64,000 nucleotides of DNA, taken from NCBI RefSeq assembly GCF_029960665.1, contig NZ_JASBRB010000011.1:1-64000 (forward strand), in the 5' to 3' direction. The translations under genes were made by a program, and so were the position numbers. The notes below the pieces were generated by a model. That model was not told the DNA's origin, did no database searches, and was given only the letters and a program-made list of their open reading frames with translations. Positions 26,688 through 38,485 of this stretch are shown in pieces; positions within the stretch are counted from its first letter, which is position 1; each line of letters opens with the position of its first letter. The stretch is from Pseudarthrobacter sp. AL07 (GTDB taxonomy: Bacteria > Actinomycetota > Actinomycetes > Actinomycetales > Micrococcaceae).

Positions 26688-26806
26688 ACGCGCGGGAAAA
26701 TAGCGCGAGAATTAATCCAGCAGCCGCCGCTTGCCGGCACTGCCGTCTGAATCAATACGTCATGCGTGGCACAACGCGTGAACCAAGAAGGGTATGTAAT
26801 CAGCTC

Positions 26807-29485
26807 ATGAAGTCGCAGGAGATCACAAAGCGCTGGGTGGATTTTTTTGTCAGCAAAGGACACACCGCGGTTCCCTCCGCCTCGCTGGTCTCCAGCGACC
26901 CCTCCCTCCTGTTCACCGTGGCCGGCATGGTCCCGTTCATCCCTTACCTGACTGCCCGCGAAGAGGCCCCTTTCGCCCGGGCCACCAGCGTCCAGAAGTG
27001 CATCCGCACCGGTGACATCGAAGAGGTCGGCAAGACCGCCCGCCACGGCACTTTCTTCCAGATGTGCGGAAACTTCTCCTTCGGTGATTACTTCAAGGAA
27101 GACGCCATCAAGTACGCCTGGGAGCTGCTCACCAAGAGCGTGGACGACGGCGGCTACGGCCTACCGCCGGAACTGCTGTGGGTGACTGTTTACGAAGAGG
27201 ACGACGAAGCCAAGGAGCTGTGGCTCAAGAACACCGGCGTCCCGTCCGAGCGCATCCAGCGCATGGGCAAGGCCGACAACTACTGGCACACCGGTCAGCC
27301 GGGCCCCGCAGGCCCGTGCTCGGAGATCTACTACGACCGGGGACCTGCCTACGGCGTCGAGGGCGGTCCCATCGCCGACGAAAACCGCTACGTTGAAATC
27401 TGGAACCTGGTGTTCATGCAGTACCAGATCGACAACGTCCGCTCCAAGGACGATTTCGACGTCGTCGGGGAGCTGCCCAAAAAGAACATCGACACCGGCC
27501 TCGGGATGGAGCGCCTCGCGATGATCCTGCAGGGCGTCGAGAACATGTACGAGACCGACCAGGTCCGGCCTGTGATCGACAAGGCAGCCGAACTGTCGGG
27601 CCGGGAGTATACGTCGGCCGAAACACCCGAGGATCCGCACCACACGGACGACGTCCGCATGCGGGTGGTCGGCGACCACATCCGCTCGGCCCTTATGCTG
27701 ATCGCCGACGGCGTGACCCCGTCCAACGAGGGCCGCGGCTACGTCCTGCGCCGCCTGATCCGCCGCGCCGTGCGTTCCATGCGCCTGCTCGGCATCGAAA
27801 AGGCCTGCCTGCCGGACCTGCTCCCCGCCTCACGAGATGCCATGAAGGGCGTCTACCCCATCGTGGCAACCGACTTTGACCGCATCAGCCGTATCGCCTA
27901 TGCCGAAGAGCGGGCCTTTCTTCGCACCATCGCTTCAGGTACCGCCCGCCTCGAAGACGCCGTGACGGAGTCCAAGGCCGCCGGCACGGCGCTGTCCGGC
28001 GCCGATGCCTTCGCCCTGCACGACACCTACGGATTCCCGATCGACCTCACCCTGGAGATGGCTGAGGAAGCCGGCCTCAAGGTCGATGAGCCGGAATTCC
28101 GCCGACTGATGCTCGAACAGCGCCACCGTGCCCAGGCCGACGCGAAGGGCAAAAAGGGCGGCCACGCCGATCTCAGCGCCTTCCAGGAGCTGCTGGCGCA
28201 GGGCGAGACTGTCTTCACCGGGTACACCGAGCTCGATGGCGAGTCCCGGGTCCGGGGCATCCTGAGCCGCGGACAGAACGTGGGGCACGCCGCCACCGGC
28301 GACGAAATTGAACTCGTCCTGGCGGAGACCCCGTTCTACGCTGAGGCAGGCGGCCAGTCGGCTGACACCGGCCTCATCACCGGTGACGGATTCGTCGTCG
28401 AAGTCCTGGACGTCCAACGGCCCGTCAAAGGCCTGAGCGTCCACAAGGCAATCGTCCGCGAAGGCGAGATCGGCTCCGACTCCCTGGTCCGCGCAGCCGT
28501 GGACCGCGAGCGGCGCCACGCGGCCGAGCAGGCCCACACCGGCACGCACATTGTGCACGCCGCCCTGCACCAGATCCTCGGCCCCGAAGCAACCCAGCGC
28601 GGTTCCTACAACAAGGCCGGCTACCTGCGCTTCGACTTCGCCTGGGGCGAAGGCCTCAGCACCGCCGCGCGTTCGGAACTAGAGGAAGTCTCCAACCTCG
28701 CCATCCGCAATAACTTCCGCGTGGAGACCAAGGTCATGGGCCTGGCAGAGGCCAAGGCGTTGGGCGCCATGGCGCTCTTCGGCGAAAACTACGGCAGCGA
28801 AGTCCGTGTTGTGGAGATCGACGGCGCGTGGTCCCGGGAGCTCTGCGGCGGCACGCACGTGGCAAACACGTCCCTGATCGGCAGCCTGTCGCTGCTCGGC
28901 GAGCAGTCAGTCGGATCAGGCAACCGCCGTGTTGAGGCCTTCGTGGGCATGGATGCCTTCCGCCATCTGGCCGCCGAGCGCGCCCTGGTGACTGAACTGA
29001 CCGAGATGCTCAAAGTGCCGTCCGGCCAGCTCGCCGACAGGATCGCCAGCACGCTGAACAAGCTCAAGGCCACGGAGAAGGAACTCGACCGGGTGCGCAA
29101 GGAACAGATCGCCGCGGCGGCCGGAGACCTTGTGGGTACAGCCCGGGAAGCAGCAGGCGTCCAGGTCATCGCACACGACGCCGGCCAGATCGGCGGCGCA
29201 GATGACATCCGCAACCTCGCCCTCGACCTGCGCAACCGCCTCGGTTCGGGAGCATCCACAGTGGCAGTGGCCGGCGTCAGCAATGACCGGCCCATGATTC
29301 TTGTGGCCACCAACGAGGCAGCCCGGGAAGCCGGCGTGAAGGCCGGTGCCCTGGTCCGGATCGCGGCCGGAATCCTCGGCGGCGGCGGCGGCGGCAAGGA
29401 CGACGTTGCCCAGGGTGGCGGCACGGACGCCGCCAAGATCGCACCGGCGCTGGCCGCCGTTGTGGACGCCATCTCCCGGCGCTAG
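26807..29485 (+). CDS. alaS: AlaRS, alanine-tRNA ligase
   Basis: An 892-residue class II synthetase. The catalytic core begins SQEITKRWVDFFVSKGHTAV; the editing domain has HTGTHIVHAALHQILG and the zinc/editing CGGTHV; the C-Ala domain follows, ending with a Gly-rich stretch (GGGGGGKDD) that is conserved. The ATG at 26807 was chosen by alignment to the family start; the AGAAGGG upstream is about 14 bases away, longer than usual, so the ribosome site is weak. ruvX starts 8 bases after the stop. Confidence 0.96.
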   Translation: MKSQEITKRWVDFFVSKGHTAVPSASLVSSDPSLLFTVAGMVPFIPYLTAREEAPFARATSVQKCIRTGDIEEVGKTARHGTFFQMCGNFSFGDYFKEDAIKYAWELLTKSVDDGGYGLPPELLWVTVYEEDDEAKELWLKNTGVPSERIQRMGKADNYWHTGQPGPAGPCSEIYYDRGPAYGVEGGPIADENRYVEIWNLVFMQYQIDNVRSKDDFDVVGELPKKNIDTGLGMERLAMILQGVENMYETDQVRPVIDKAAELSGREYTSAETPEDPHHTDDVRMRVVGDHIRSALMLIADGVTPSNEGRGYVLRRLIRRAVRSMRLLGIEKACLPDLLPASRDAMKGVYPIVATDFDRISRIAYAEERAFLRTIASGTARLEDAVTESKAAGTALSGADAFALHDTYGFPIDLTLEMAEEAGLKVDEPEFRRLMLEQRHRAQADAKGKKGGHADLSAFQELLAQGETVFTGYTELDGESRVRGILSRGQNVGHAATGDEIELVLAETPFYAEAGGQSADTGLITGDGFVVEVLDVQRPVKGLSVHKAIVREGEIGSDSLVRAAVDRERRHAAEQAHTGTHIVHAALHQILGPEATQRGSYNKAGYLRFDFAWGEGLSTAARSELEEVSNLAIRNNFRVETKVMGLAEAKALGAMALFGENYGSEVRVVEIDGAWSRELCGGTHVANTSLIGSLSLLGEQSVGSGNRRVEAFVGMDAFRHLAAERALVTELTEMLKVPSGQLADRIASTLNKLKATEKELDRVRKEQIAAAAGDLVGTAREAAGVQVIAHDAGQIGGADDIRNLALDLRNRLGSGASTVAVAGVSNDRPMILVATNEAAREAGVKAGALVRIAAGILGGGGGGKDDVAQGGGTDAAKIAPALAAVVDAISRR

Positions 29486-29492
29486 CGAACCT

Positions 29493-30104
29493 GTGACAGA
29501 ATCCGTTGGCGCCGCCGTCTATCCCCAGGGCATCAAACTGGGGGTAGACGTCGGCACCGTGCGCGTGGGTGTCGCCATCTGCGACCGGGACGAAATCCTC
29601 GCCACTCCCCACAAGACCTTGGACCGCAACGTCAAGAAGAATTCAGACGTGCGTGTCATCGTGTCGCTGGCTGTCGAGCTGGGCGCCGTCCAGGTCTTCG
29701 TGGGGCTGCCACGCACCATGAAGGGCGAGGAACACGCCTCTGCCAGGATGGCCACCATCTACGCCGAACTGCTGGTTGCGGAGTTCGTTGCCCGCGAAAT
29801 GGATGTTTCCGTCAACCTGGTGGACGAGCGCCTGAGCAGTGTTACGGCGCACCGTAACCTGCACGAAGCTGGCATGAGCAGCCGGAGCCACCGTAAAGTG
29901 GTGGATCAGGTGGCGGCGGCAGGCATCCTCCAGCACGCCATCGACATGCAAAAAGCCAGGGGAACGGACGTTGGCAGGCGCGTGACTGAGCCGCCCCGTA
30001 CTCGGCCATCCGGAGCAGGTTCGGCGGTTCAGCCCGACCATGCGGCCCCTGAAGGCACGACCCGATCCCAGAACACGGAAGGCTACAGTGAGCCCGTCCA
30101 ATAA
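29493..30104 (+). CDS. ruvX: RuvX/YqgF, putative Holliday junction resolvase or pre-16S rRNA nuclease
   Basis: A 203-residue RNase H-fold nuclease of the YqgF family, linked to 16S rRNA 5'-end maturation and proposed as a Holliday junction resolvase. LGVDVGTVRVGVAICD carries the first catalytic Asp, VFVGLPRTMKGEEHASA is the family signature, and VNLVDERLSSVTAHRNL the acidic residue in DERLS. The last 45 residues are a Pro/Ala/Thr-rich tail. GTG start just after alaS; the 3' end overlaps mltG by 17 bases. Confidence 0.93.
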   Translation: MTESVGAAVYPQGIKLGVDVGTVRVGVAICDRDEILATPHKTLDRNVKKNSDVRVIVSLAVELGAVQVFVGLPRTMKGEEHASARMATIYAELLVAEFVAREMDVSVNLVDERLSSVTAHRNLHEAGMSSRSHRKVVDQVAAAGILQHAIDMQKARGTDVGRRVTEPPRTRPSGAGSAVQPDHAAPEGTTRSQNTEGYSEPVQ

Positions 30105-31692
30105 TGACGACCCCTCAGGCGCCACGAGCAACCATGGCGCCAGGCCGCTGACCCGAAAAGAGCTCCGCGCCCTGGAGAAGCACACGGGAGGCAACGATGT
30201 AGTTCCCGAGCAGGCCTACGAAACGGGGCAGGATGCGCCGGCACCTGCCACGGCTTCCAGCCCGGAAGCTGCACCCGCTCCTGAGCCTGCCCCCCTACGC
30301 GAGCCAGCCCCCGAGCCCCAGCCGGAACCGGTCCACGCACCCGAGACTGAGCTGCAGCCGATTATTCCCACAGCTCCTGATGAGCCGCCGTCCATCCAGA
30401 ACGCCGTGCCGATCGCAGACCACCATCCGGATGACGCCCAGGTCCAGGAGTACCACCCCGAAGACCAACACCATTACGAAGCGCACGACGCCGGGCACCA
30501 CTATCCGGACGAAGAACACCACTATGCAGGCCACTTTGATGATCACCATGTCGATGACCACCATCCAGATGATCACTCCGCCGGCTCCGGCCTGTTCGCC
30601 GGCGCAGCCGCGGGTTCCGTAGTGGCGAAGCCCTCCAAGAAGGTGCGGCGCCGCCGCCGCCTCCTGGCACTGTTCCTGACTCTTGTGGTGTTCGTGGCAG
30701 CGATCGCCGTGGGCGCGCAGTTCCTGAAACCCCTGCTGGGAAACGACAAAGCGGCAGGTTACCCCGGGCCAGGCACGGGCGAAGTCATGGTTTCGGTCCA
30801 GCCGGGTGAAGGTACGCGCTCCGTGGCCACCAAACTGGAAAGCGGGAAAGTCGTAGCCAACGCTGACACTTTCCTGCAGGCATTTGCTTCTTCCGGCGGA
30901 ACGCTGTCGCCTGGGGACTACAAATTCAAGATGGAAATGAAGAACTCCGACGCCGTCAGCGTCCTTCTCGGCACCGACAAGAGCAAGGTCATCTACTTCG
31001 CCTTGAGTGCCGGTCTCAGGGTCGGCGAATCGCTTCAGGCCATCTCCGAGGGGTCAGGGGTGTCAGTGCTGCAGCTTAAGCAGCTCAGCGACTCCCCGCA
31101 GCAGTTTGGGCTCCCGGCCAACGCCAAAAACCTTGAGGGTTACCTCGCACCGGGGGAGCACCGCTTCCCGCTTGGCACTCCGGCCAAGGACATCCTCCAG
31201 TCGCTGGTGAAAGTAACCACGGACGAACTTGTGGCACAGGGCATCACCGATCCGGCGAAGCAGTATGAAGCCGTGATCGTGGCGAGCATTGTCCAGGCCG
31301 AAGGCGGACAGGCTGAGTACGGCGACGTTGCCGGGGCCATCTACAACCGCCTCAAGCCGAATGACCAGACCTCCGGATTTCTGCAGGTGGATTCAGCTGT
31401 GACGTACGGGCTGGGCACCAAGAGCTTCAATTTCACCGATGCAGAGCGCAAGGACAAATCCAACCTCTACAACACATACGCCAACCCGGGCCTGCCGCCG
31501 GGCCCCATCGGCTCCCCGGGCAAAACCGCCATCGATGCAGCGGCAAGGCCCAAAGCCAACGACTACCTGTACTGGGTAACCATCAACCTGGACACGAAGG
31601 AGACAAAGTTCTCCAAGACGCTCGACGAACACAACCGCTACGTAAGCCAGTACAACGCCTGGTGCCAGGCCAACGTGGGCCGCTGCGCATGA
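30088..31692 (+). CDS. mltG: MltG, endolytic murein transglycosylase, with a histidine-rich cytoplasmic arm
   Basis: A 534-residue membrane protein that cuts nascent glycan strands and sets their length. The YceG/MltG domain is residues 240-525; the catalytic glutamate is Glu405 in ASIVQAEGGQAEYGDVAGAI. One membrane helix lies at about residues 190-213, after the basic KKVRRRRR. The cytoplasmic N-terminus (about 185 residues) is unusual: a Pro/Glu-rich stretch, then residues 110-165 very rich in His and Asp (HHPDD, HHYEAHD, HHYPDEEHHY, DDHHVDDHHPDDH). Such a block could bind metal ions. GTG at 30088 has GGAAGG 5 bases upstream and lies inside the end of ruvX. The stop overlaps aroE by 4 bases. 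Confidence 0.94.
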   Translation: MSPSNNDDPSGATSNHGARPLTRKELRALEKHTGGNDVVPEQAYETGQDAPAPATASSPEAAPAPEPAPLREPAPEPQPEPVHAPETELQPIIPTAPDEPPSIQNAVPIADHHPDDAQVQEYHPEDQHHYEAHDAGHHYPDEEHHYAGHFDDHHVDDHHPDDHSAGSGLFAGAAAGSVVAKPSKKVRRRRRLLALFLTLVVFVAAIAVGAQFLKPLLGNDKAAGYPGPGTGEVMVSVQPGEGTRSVATKLESGKVVANADTFLQAFASSGGTLSPGDYKFKMEMKNSDAVSVLLGTDKSKVIYFALSAGLRVGESLQAISEGSGVSVLQLKQLSDSPQQFGLPANAKNLEGYLAPGEHRFPLGTPAKDILQSLVKVTTDELVAQGITDPAKQYEAVIVASIVQAEGGQAEYGDVAGAIYNRLKPNDQTSGFLQVDSAVTYGLGTKSFNFTDAERKDKSNLYNTYANPGLPPGPIGSPGKTAIDAAARPKANDYLYWVTINLDTKETKFSKTLDEHNRYVSQYNAWCQANVGRCA

Positions 31693-32549
31693 GTCTCCGG
31701 GCCGCCGTCCTGGGCCATCCGATCGGCCACTCCAAGTCCCCAGCCCTGCATCTTGCGGCGTACGGCAAACTCGGGATAGACATCGACTACACGGCCCTGG
31801 ACCTGACCGAGCAGGCGCTGCCCGCCTTTATGGAACAGGTCAGGACGCAGCGGGGCTGGCGGGGGCTCTCAGTCACCATGCCCCTTAAATCGAGCATGGT
31901 TGCCGAAGTGGACGAAGTCCGCGGCGTGGCACGGACCCTGGGCGTGGTCAACACTGTCGCCTTCGAGGACGACCTCGGCTCCGTCAGGCGTATCGGTTAC
32001 AACACCGACGTCGCCGGTATCGTCAACGCTGTCCTGAACGCCGGAGTGGCGGCCAGCCCCGCCGCCGTGGTCCTGGGCGGAGGGGGAACGGCCGCAGCCG
32101 CAGTGGCCGCGCTGAAGGATCTGGGCACGCAGCACGCCCAGGTGTTCGTCCGGGATACCGCCCGGGCAGGGGAAGCACGCGCCGCCGCGGCCGGAGTAGG
32201 CCTTTCCATCGTCGTCCGGCCGCTGACCGAAGCCGCCGTTCCGACCGCAAGTGCCGACGTCGTAATTTCCACTCTCCCGCCGCGCGCAGCGGACGGGCTG
32301 GCGGCGGAAATCGCCGCCTTGGGAACCGGAACACCCGGGGTTCTCCTGGACGTGGCCTATGATCCGTGGCCCAGCGGGATTGCGTCGGCGTGGCAGTCCG
32401 GCGGGGGTGCGGTGGTGCCCGGACTCGAGATGTTGATGTACCAGGCGGTGGAACAGGTTCGCCTGTTCAGCGGCCGCGGTGATGACGTGAATGCAGCTGT
32501 CATAGATGTGATGTGTGACGCAGTCGGCCTTCCCCGACGGGCGTTCTGA
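31689..32549 (+). CDS. aroE: Shikimate dehydrogenase
   Basis: A 286-residue NADPH-dependent enzyme reducing 3-dehydroshikimate to shikimate. [18 protein letters not shown] is the shikimate-binding loop, VTMPLKSS carries the catalytic Lys, NTDVAG the partner Asp, and [16 protein letters not shown] the NADP-binding glycine loop. The ATG overlaps the mltG stop (ATGA), so it is coupled to it. First of the aroE-aroC-aroK-aroB run. Confidence 0.94.
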   Translation: MSLRAAVLGHPIGHSKSPALHLAAYGKLGIDIDYTALDLTEQALPAFMEQVRTQRGWRGLSVTMPLKSSMVAEVDEVRGVARTLGVVNTVAFEDDLGSVRRIGYNTDVAGIVNAVLNAGVAASPAAVVLGGGGTAAAAVAALKDLGTQHAQVFVRDTARAGEARAAAAGVGLSIVVRPLTEAAVPTASADVVISTLPPRAADGLAAEIAALGTGTPGVLLDVAYDPWPSGIASAWQSGGGAVVPGLEMLMYQAVEQVRLFSGRGDDVNAAVIDVMCDAVGLPRRAF

Positions 32550-32575
32550 CCGCCATACGTGGCAGGATGGAAATT

Positions 32576-33774
32576 ATGTTGCGTTGGTTGACTGCCGGTG
32601 AATCCCATGGTCCGGCCCTGATGGGAATTATTGAAGGCGTCCCCGCCGGTGTTGAACTCACCAGCGGGCAGATCGCCGATTCGTTGGCACGCCGCCGCCT
32701 TGGTTACGGCCGGGGCGCACGGATGAAGTTCGAGCAGGACGTCGTGACCATTCTCGGCGGCGTCCGCCACGGCCTGACCCAGGGCGGTCCGGTGGCCGTC
32801 CAGGTCGCCAACACCGAATGGCCTAAGTGGGAGCAGATCATGGCTGCCGATCCGGTGGATCCGGAAGTCCTGGCGGACCAGGCCCGCAACGCACCGCTGA
32901 CCCGGCCCAGGCCGGGCCACGCAGACTTCACCGGGATGCAGAAGTACGGGTTCACCGAGGCCAGGCCCGTCCTGGAACGCGCCAGCGCCCGGGAGACCGC
33001 CACGCGGGTCGCCATGGGCACCGTGGCGTCCCAGTTCCTCAAAGCGCTCGGCATTGAACTGGTCAGCCACACAGTCTCCATTGCCAGCGTGACCGTGCCC
33101 GAGGGCCGCCCGCTGCCCGTTCCGGCCAACGTGATTGCGCTCGACGCGGATCCTTTGCGCTGCTTTGACCGCGAGACCTCTGACGCCATGGTTGCCGAGG
33201 TTGACGCCGCCCACAAAGAAGGCGAAACCCTGGGCGGTGTGGTGGAAGTCCTCGCTTATGGGCTCCCGCCGGGGCTGGGCAGCTACGTCCACTGGGACCG
33301 CAGGCTGGACTCCCGGCTCGCCGCCGCCCTGATGGGCATCCAGGCCATCAAAGGCGTGGAAGTCGGCGACGGGTTTCTGACAGCTGCGCGCCGCGGCTCC
33401 GCAGCCCACGACGAAATCGTCAAGGACGCGGACGGCAAGATTATCCGTACCAGCAACCGGGCAGGTGGCATTGAAGGCGGCATGAGCATCGGCGACGTCC
33501 TGCGCGTACGTGCAGCAATGAAGCCCATCGCCACGGTGCCCCGCGCCCTGCGCACGGTCGACGTCAGCACGGGCGAGCCTGCAAAGGCGCACCACCAGCG
33601 CTCGGACGTCTGTGCCGTGCCAGCCGCAGGTGTTGTAGCTGAGGCGATGGTGGCGCTGGTCCTGGCCGAGGCCGTCACCGAAAAGTTTGGCGGTGACTCC
33701 GTGGCGGAGACCGCCCGCAATATCAAGGGTTACCTGGACAATATTCCGGCATCCCTGGACTCGATCGGCCACTA

Positions 33775-33775
<1 letters not shown>
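32576..33775 (+). CDS. aroC: Chorismate synthase
   Basis: A 399-residue FMN-dependent enzyme making chorismate from EPSP, the last common step of aromatic biosynthesis. [19 protein letters not shown], the [12 protein letters not shown] block, GIEGGMSIG and the C-terminal TEKFGGDS are the family signatures. I chose the ATG at 32576 because GGATGGA lies just upstream; the ATG at 32567 would add three residues but has no room for a binding site. Its stop overlaps the aroK GTG by 1 base. Confidence 0.96.
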
Positions 33776-35431
<1,656 letters not shown>

Positions 35432-35432
<1 letters not shown>

Positions 35433-35950
35433 TGCAGGGCGATGTGGCGGGCACCAGCGACTGGCCCGAGGCTGGCTTCCCCGGAGTCAGGATCAGTCCG
35501 GAGTCACTGCTGCCGGAGATCGTCAACGAGGATGCCTGCCGCGAGGCCCTGGCGGCGTCCACGGACCCGTCGGATCACATCTTCGTCCTGATCGTGGAGG
35601 GACATGCTGCGGAGGCGGCCGAGCTGCTCGCTGAGGCCCGCTTTAAAGACCCCGAGTCCTTTCGTCTTCGCACGTTCGAAGCTGAGGTGCTGCGCGTCAC
35701 GCACCGCACGGACCGCGCCCTTGACTTGTTCCGCCAGCTGCTCGCGGAGTTCCACGGAACAGACCGTGAAGCCGTGGTCCTGCAACACCTGGGCAAGACC
35801 CAGTACGCCGCCGGACACACGTCCGCCGCGGTGGAGGCCTTTTCCCGCGCACTGGATCTGCGGGTTGCGCAATCGGCTGATGCCGCACAGATTTACTCGT
35901 CCGCCGTGGCGCTTCAGCGGGCGCGCGATGTACTGGATCTTGCCTGCTGA
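35432..35950 (+). CDS. TPR-like protein of unknown function in the aro operon
   Basis: A 172-residue soluble protein. After a 40-residue acidic N-terminus it looks like a helical-repeat protein: HAAEAAELLAEARFKDPESF, RALDLFRQLLAEF and YAAGHTSAAVEAFSRALDLR have the tetratricopeptide spacing (A at position 8/20, helix pairs), giving about three repeats between residues 55 and 165. Its ATG overlaps the aroB stop by 1 base (TGATG), so it is translated with the aro genes. No enzymatic motif is visible. In many actinobacteria the type II dehydroquinate dehydratase gene occupies this position. Confidence 0.8.
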
Positions 35951-36017
35951 CAGACCTGTCACGTTCCGGGGCGGGTGGCCGGGAAAGACCTGACGCGAGC
36001 CGCCCTGGTTTTACCGG

Positions 36018-36023
36018 TAGAAT
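36018..36023 (+). promoter_or_regulatory. -10 box of efp-nusB
   Basis: TAGAAT fits the -10 consensus well and lies in the 178-base gap before efp, predicting a leader of about 100 bases. No convincing -35 box is visible. No other gene is seen in this gap. Confidence 0.4.
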
Positions 36024-36128
36024 GGTTCTTGGATTTTTGATAAACACGCGCTGGCGGGCCGTTCGGCAAGCCTGGCCGGCATAGAACGTCTGACAACTGA
36101 CCAGACAGATAGAAACCAGAGGATACCA

Positions 36129-36692
36129 GTGGCAACCACTAACGACATCAAGAACGGAACGGTCCTTAAGCTCGAGGGCCAGCTCTGGAACATTATCGAA
36201 TTCCAGCACGTCAAGCCCGGCAAAGGTGGCGCGTTTGTGCGGACCAAGATGCGGAACGTGATGTCCGGCAAAGTTGTAGACAAGACGTTCAACGCCGGCC
36301 TTAAGATCGAGACCGCCACGGTTGACCGCCGCGACTACCAGTACCTGTACCAGGACGGCGCCGACTTCGTGTTTATGGACACCTCGGACTTCGACCAGCT
36401 CACGGTCTCCGGCGCCACTGTTGGCGACGCCACCAACTTCATGCTGGAGAACCAGATGGTGAACATCGCCATCCACGAAGGCAACCCGCTGTACATTGAG
36501 CTCCCGCCCAGTGTTGTCCTGGAAATCACGTACACCGAGCCTGGCCTGCAAGGCGACCGCTCGTCCGCCGGCACCAAGCCCGCAACACTGGAAACGGGCT
36601 ACGAGATCCAGGTTCCGCTGTTCGTCGAAAACAACACCAAGGTCAAGGTCGATACTCGCGACGGCAGCTACCTTGGCCGGGTCAGCGAGTAG
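36129..36692 (+). CDS. efp: Elongation factor P
   Basis: A 187-residue tRNA-shaped factor that rescues ribosomes stalled at polyproline. Domain I carries the tip loop [17 protein letters not shown]; the Lys of PGKGG is the position modified in other bacteria, and the flanking Gly/Pro context is the actinobacterial form. [20 protein letters not shown] near the C-terminus is the family signature. No known EF-P modification gene is in the window. GTG start with AGAGGA 6-8 bases upstream. The stop overlaps nusB by 1 base. Confidence 0.96.
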   Translation: MATTNDIKNGTVLKLEGQLWNIIEFQHVKPGKGGAFVRTKMRNVMSGKVVDKTFNAGLKIETATVDRRDYQYLYQDGADFVFMDTSDFDQLTVSGATVGDATNFMLENQMVNIAIHEGNPLYIELPPSVVLEITYTEPGLQGDRSSAGTKPATLETGYEIQVPLFVENNTKVKVDTRDGSYLGRVSE

Positions 36693-37102
36693 TGAGCGCA
36701 CGCGGTAAGGCCCGTAACAGGGCACTGGACGTTCTTTTCGAAGCTGAGCAGCGCTCGGTTTCCGCTTTTGATGTACTCAGGTCCCGGCGCGAACTGACTG
36801 ACCAGATCGTGAACCCGTACACCCTCGAAATCGTGGAGGGCGTCGTCTCTCAGCAGACCGCCATTGACGAATTCCTGGAGACCTACTCGCAGGGTTGGAC
36901 TTTGGAACGTATGCCTTCGGTGGACCTTATTATCCTGCGGATCGGCACCTGGGAACTGCTGTACAACGATGACGTTCCCGACGGCGTCGCGGTCAGTGAG
37001 GCAGTGGCGCTGTCCAAGACGCTCTCAACGGATGAATCGCCGTCGTTCATTAACGGCCTCCTCGGCCGGCTGCAGCAGCTGAAGCCCTCGCTGCTCGCCT
37101 GA
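36692..37102 (+). CDS. nusB: NusB, antitermination factor
   Basis: A 136-residue all-helical RNA-binding protein that, with NusE (S10), binds boxA of rRNA transcripts. ARGKARNRALDVLFEAEQR is the arginine-rich N-terminal block; PSVDLIILRIGTWELLYNDD and GVAVSEAVALSKTLSTDESP and FINGLLGRL are family signatures. The GTG start overlaps the efp stop. A bidirectional-looking hairpin follows, shared with the convergent PrsW-type gene. Confidence 0.95.
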   Translation: MSARGKARNRALDVLFEAEQRSVSAFDVLRSRRELTDQIVNPYTLEIVEGVVSQQTAIDEFLETYSQGWTLERMPSVDLIILRIGTWELLYNDDVPDGVAVSEAVALSKTLSTDESPSFINGLLGRLQQLKPSLLA

Positions 37103-37132
37103 GCAGGACCCGCCTGAAGAGCACGTTGTGAC

Positions 37133-37175
37133 GGAAGGGACCGGCACCACCCAAACGGTGGTGCCGGTCCCTTCT
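37133..37175. terminator. Terminator between nusB and the convergent PrsW-type gene
   Basis: Eighteen-base perfect arms (37134-37151 and 37157-37174) around a 5-base loop, 30 bases after nusB. The opposing gene ends at 37179, so the hairpin could stop transcription from both sides. Confidence 0.85.
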
Positions 37176-37178
37176 GCG

Positions 37179-38453
37179 TCAGCCGGCGACGGCGCCGCGC
37201 AGGGCCAGAATCCTTTGCAGCTGCTGCTGTTCCTCCAACTGGTGAAGCCGGACATCGCGACCACTGAGGATGCGCTGCCTGGTGAAGGCGAGCCGGGTGG
37301 CGGAGTGCAGGAAGGCCTTCATCTCCGGACGGCGGTTGTAGCCGGCGGCCCACTGCAGCGCGGTACGTCTGCCTCGTGGTGTGGCCAACAGTTCCACCTC
37401 GGCTGGGCTGAACCATCCGGCCGCGGAATATTCCATCAAGCGTTGGCGGGTCAGCCGGTTCTCTGCCACACGGAGCAGGATGATCCCCACAACGGCCAGC
37501 ACAAAGATGGGCACCTGGATCAGGATGTACTCCGCCAGGAATTCGGCGGCCATGCTGTTCCACCGGTTGTGCAGCAGCATGGCCGGGATCAGTCCGATCA
37601 CAAAGGCCAGCACGGAGGCTCCGGAGTGCCAGCGGCGGGAGGCGAAACCCATGATGAGCCCGGTGGTTCCGGTGAAGATGGCATGCGCGAACGGGGACAT
37701 CACCCCACGGAGCAGGAAGACCTGGGCCAGGTCCGTTCCGGGGTTGGCGGATTCTGCGATGGCCCGGCCAAAGTAGAGGATGTTTTCGGTGAAGGCGAAG
37801 CCGCCGGCGATGGTGAAGGCGAACACCACACCGTCCACCGGGCCGTCGAAGTGTTTGCGTGCCAGCAGCAGGATCAGGAGCAGGCCCAGTGACTTGGCGA
37901 ACTCCTCCACCACGGGCGCCTGGACGGTGGCCATAAACGTCCGGAAGTCCGCCACGTCGCTGAACTGGAAGGTCAGGGCAAAGAACGGCTGGATCAGCAG
38001 TGTGACGGCGATGGACACGGCCGCGCCCCACGTAAACGCGAAGAGCAGGAGCCGCTTGGGTTCAGGTTCCCACCGGTCGATCAGGTAAACAGCCAGGAGC
38101 ACTGCGGACAGCGGAATCAGTGACAGGACAAACCCCACCATGAATCCGCCCACGCCGGTGTTGGCGAGCAGAAACGGCACCACCAGGAACAGGCTGAGAA
38201 AGACGAGGGCGGCGCCCCCCACGGTCAATGCCAGGAGGCCGGTGGATCGCCGGACCGCCATCCTGCCCGCCAGACTTGCTGGCAGAGGCCCCAGGGGCGG
38301 CAGGGCAGCTGCGTTGGTTCCGGGCGCCGGGCGGTAGTATTCCGGTTCCACCCGGCCCATCCAACTGGGGTTGGCCTGCCTGGGGAAGGGATCCCGTGGA
38401 CCGGCCCGCCCGCCTGCGTGGCCGGAACCCGGCTGATGGGGGTGCTTGGACAT
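37179..38453 (-). CDS. PrsW-family intramembrane metalloprotease
   Basis: A 424-residue membrane protein. A 60-residue Pro/Gly-rich cytoplasmic N-terminus precedes eight or so helices. The PrsW/CAAX-protease-like catalytic motifs are present: EExxK at residues 183-187 (VVEEFAK), FTEN at 221-224, His257 (FAHAIFTG) and His295 (LLHNRWN). PrsW in Bacillus cleaves an anti-sigma factor; the target here is unknown and no sigma/anti-sigma pair is nearby. The C-terminal 100 residues are cytoplasmic and end AALQWAAGYNRRPE onward. Divergent from pyrR. Confidence 0.88.
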   Translation of the reverse strand: MSKHPHQPGSGHAGGRAGPRDPFPRQANPSWMGRVEPEYYRPAPGTNAAALPPLGPLPASLAGRMAVRRSTGLLALTVGGAALVFLSLFLVVPFLLANTGVGGFMVGFVLSLIPLSAVLLAVYLIDRWEPEPKRLLLFAFTWGAAVSIAVTLLIQPFFALTFQFSDVADFRTFMATVQAPVVEEFAKSLGLLLILLLARKHFDGPVDGVVFAFTIAGGFAFTENILYFGRAIAESANPGTDLAQVFLLRGVMSPFAHAIFTGTTGLIMGFASRRWHSGASVLAFVIGLIPAMLLHNRWNSMAAEFLAEYILIQVPIFVLAVVGIILLRVAENRLTRQRLMEYSAAGWFSPAEVELLATPRGRRTALQWAAGYNRRPEMKAFLHSATRLAFTRQRILSGRDVRLHQLEEQQQLQRILALRGAVAG

Positions 38454-38485
38454 ACTCGAAGCCTATGATGCCCCTGCCGATGTGG

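Noticed and set aside
32357..33772. 471-codon open frame on the minus strand
   Set aside because: Antisense to aroC, whose signatures are complete; composition is that of a shadow frame.
35951..36128. Possible aroQ remnant between the TPR-like gene and efp
   Set aside because: No frame in this gap shows dehydroquinate dehydratase motifs; it looks like a promoter and leader region.
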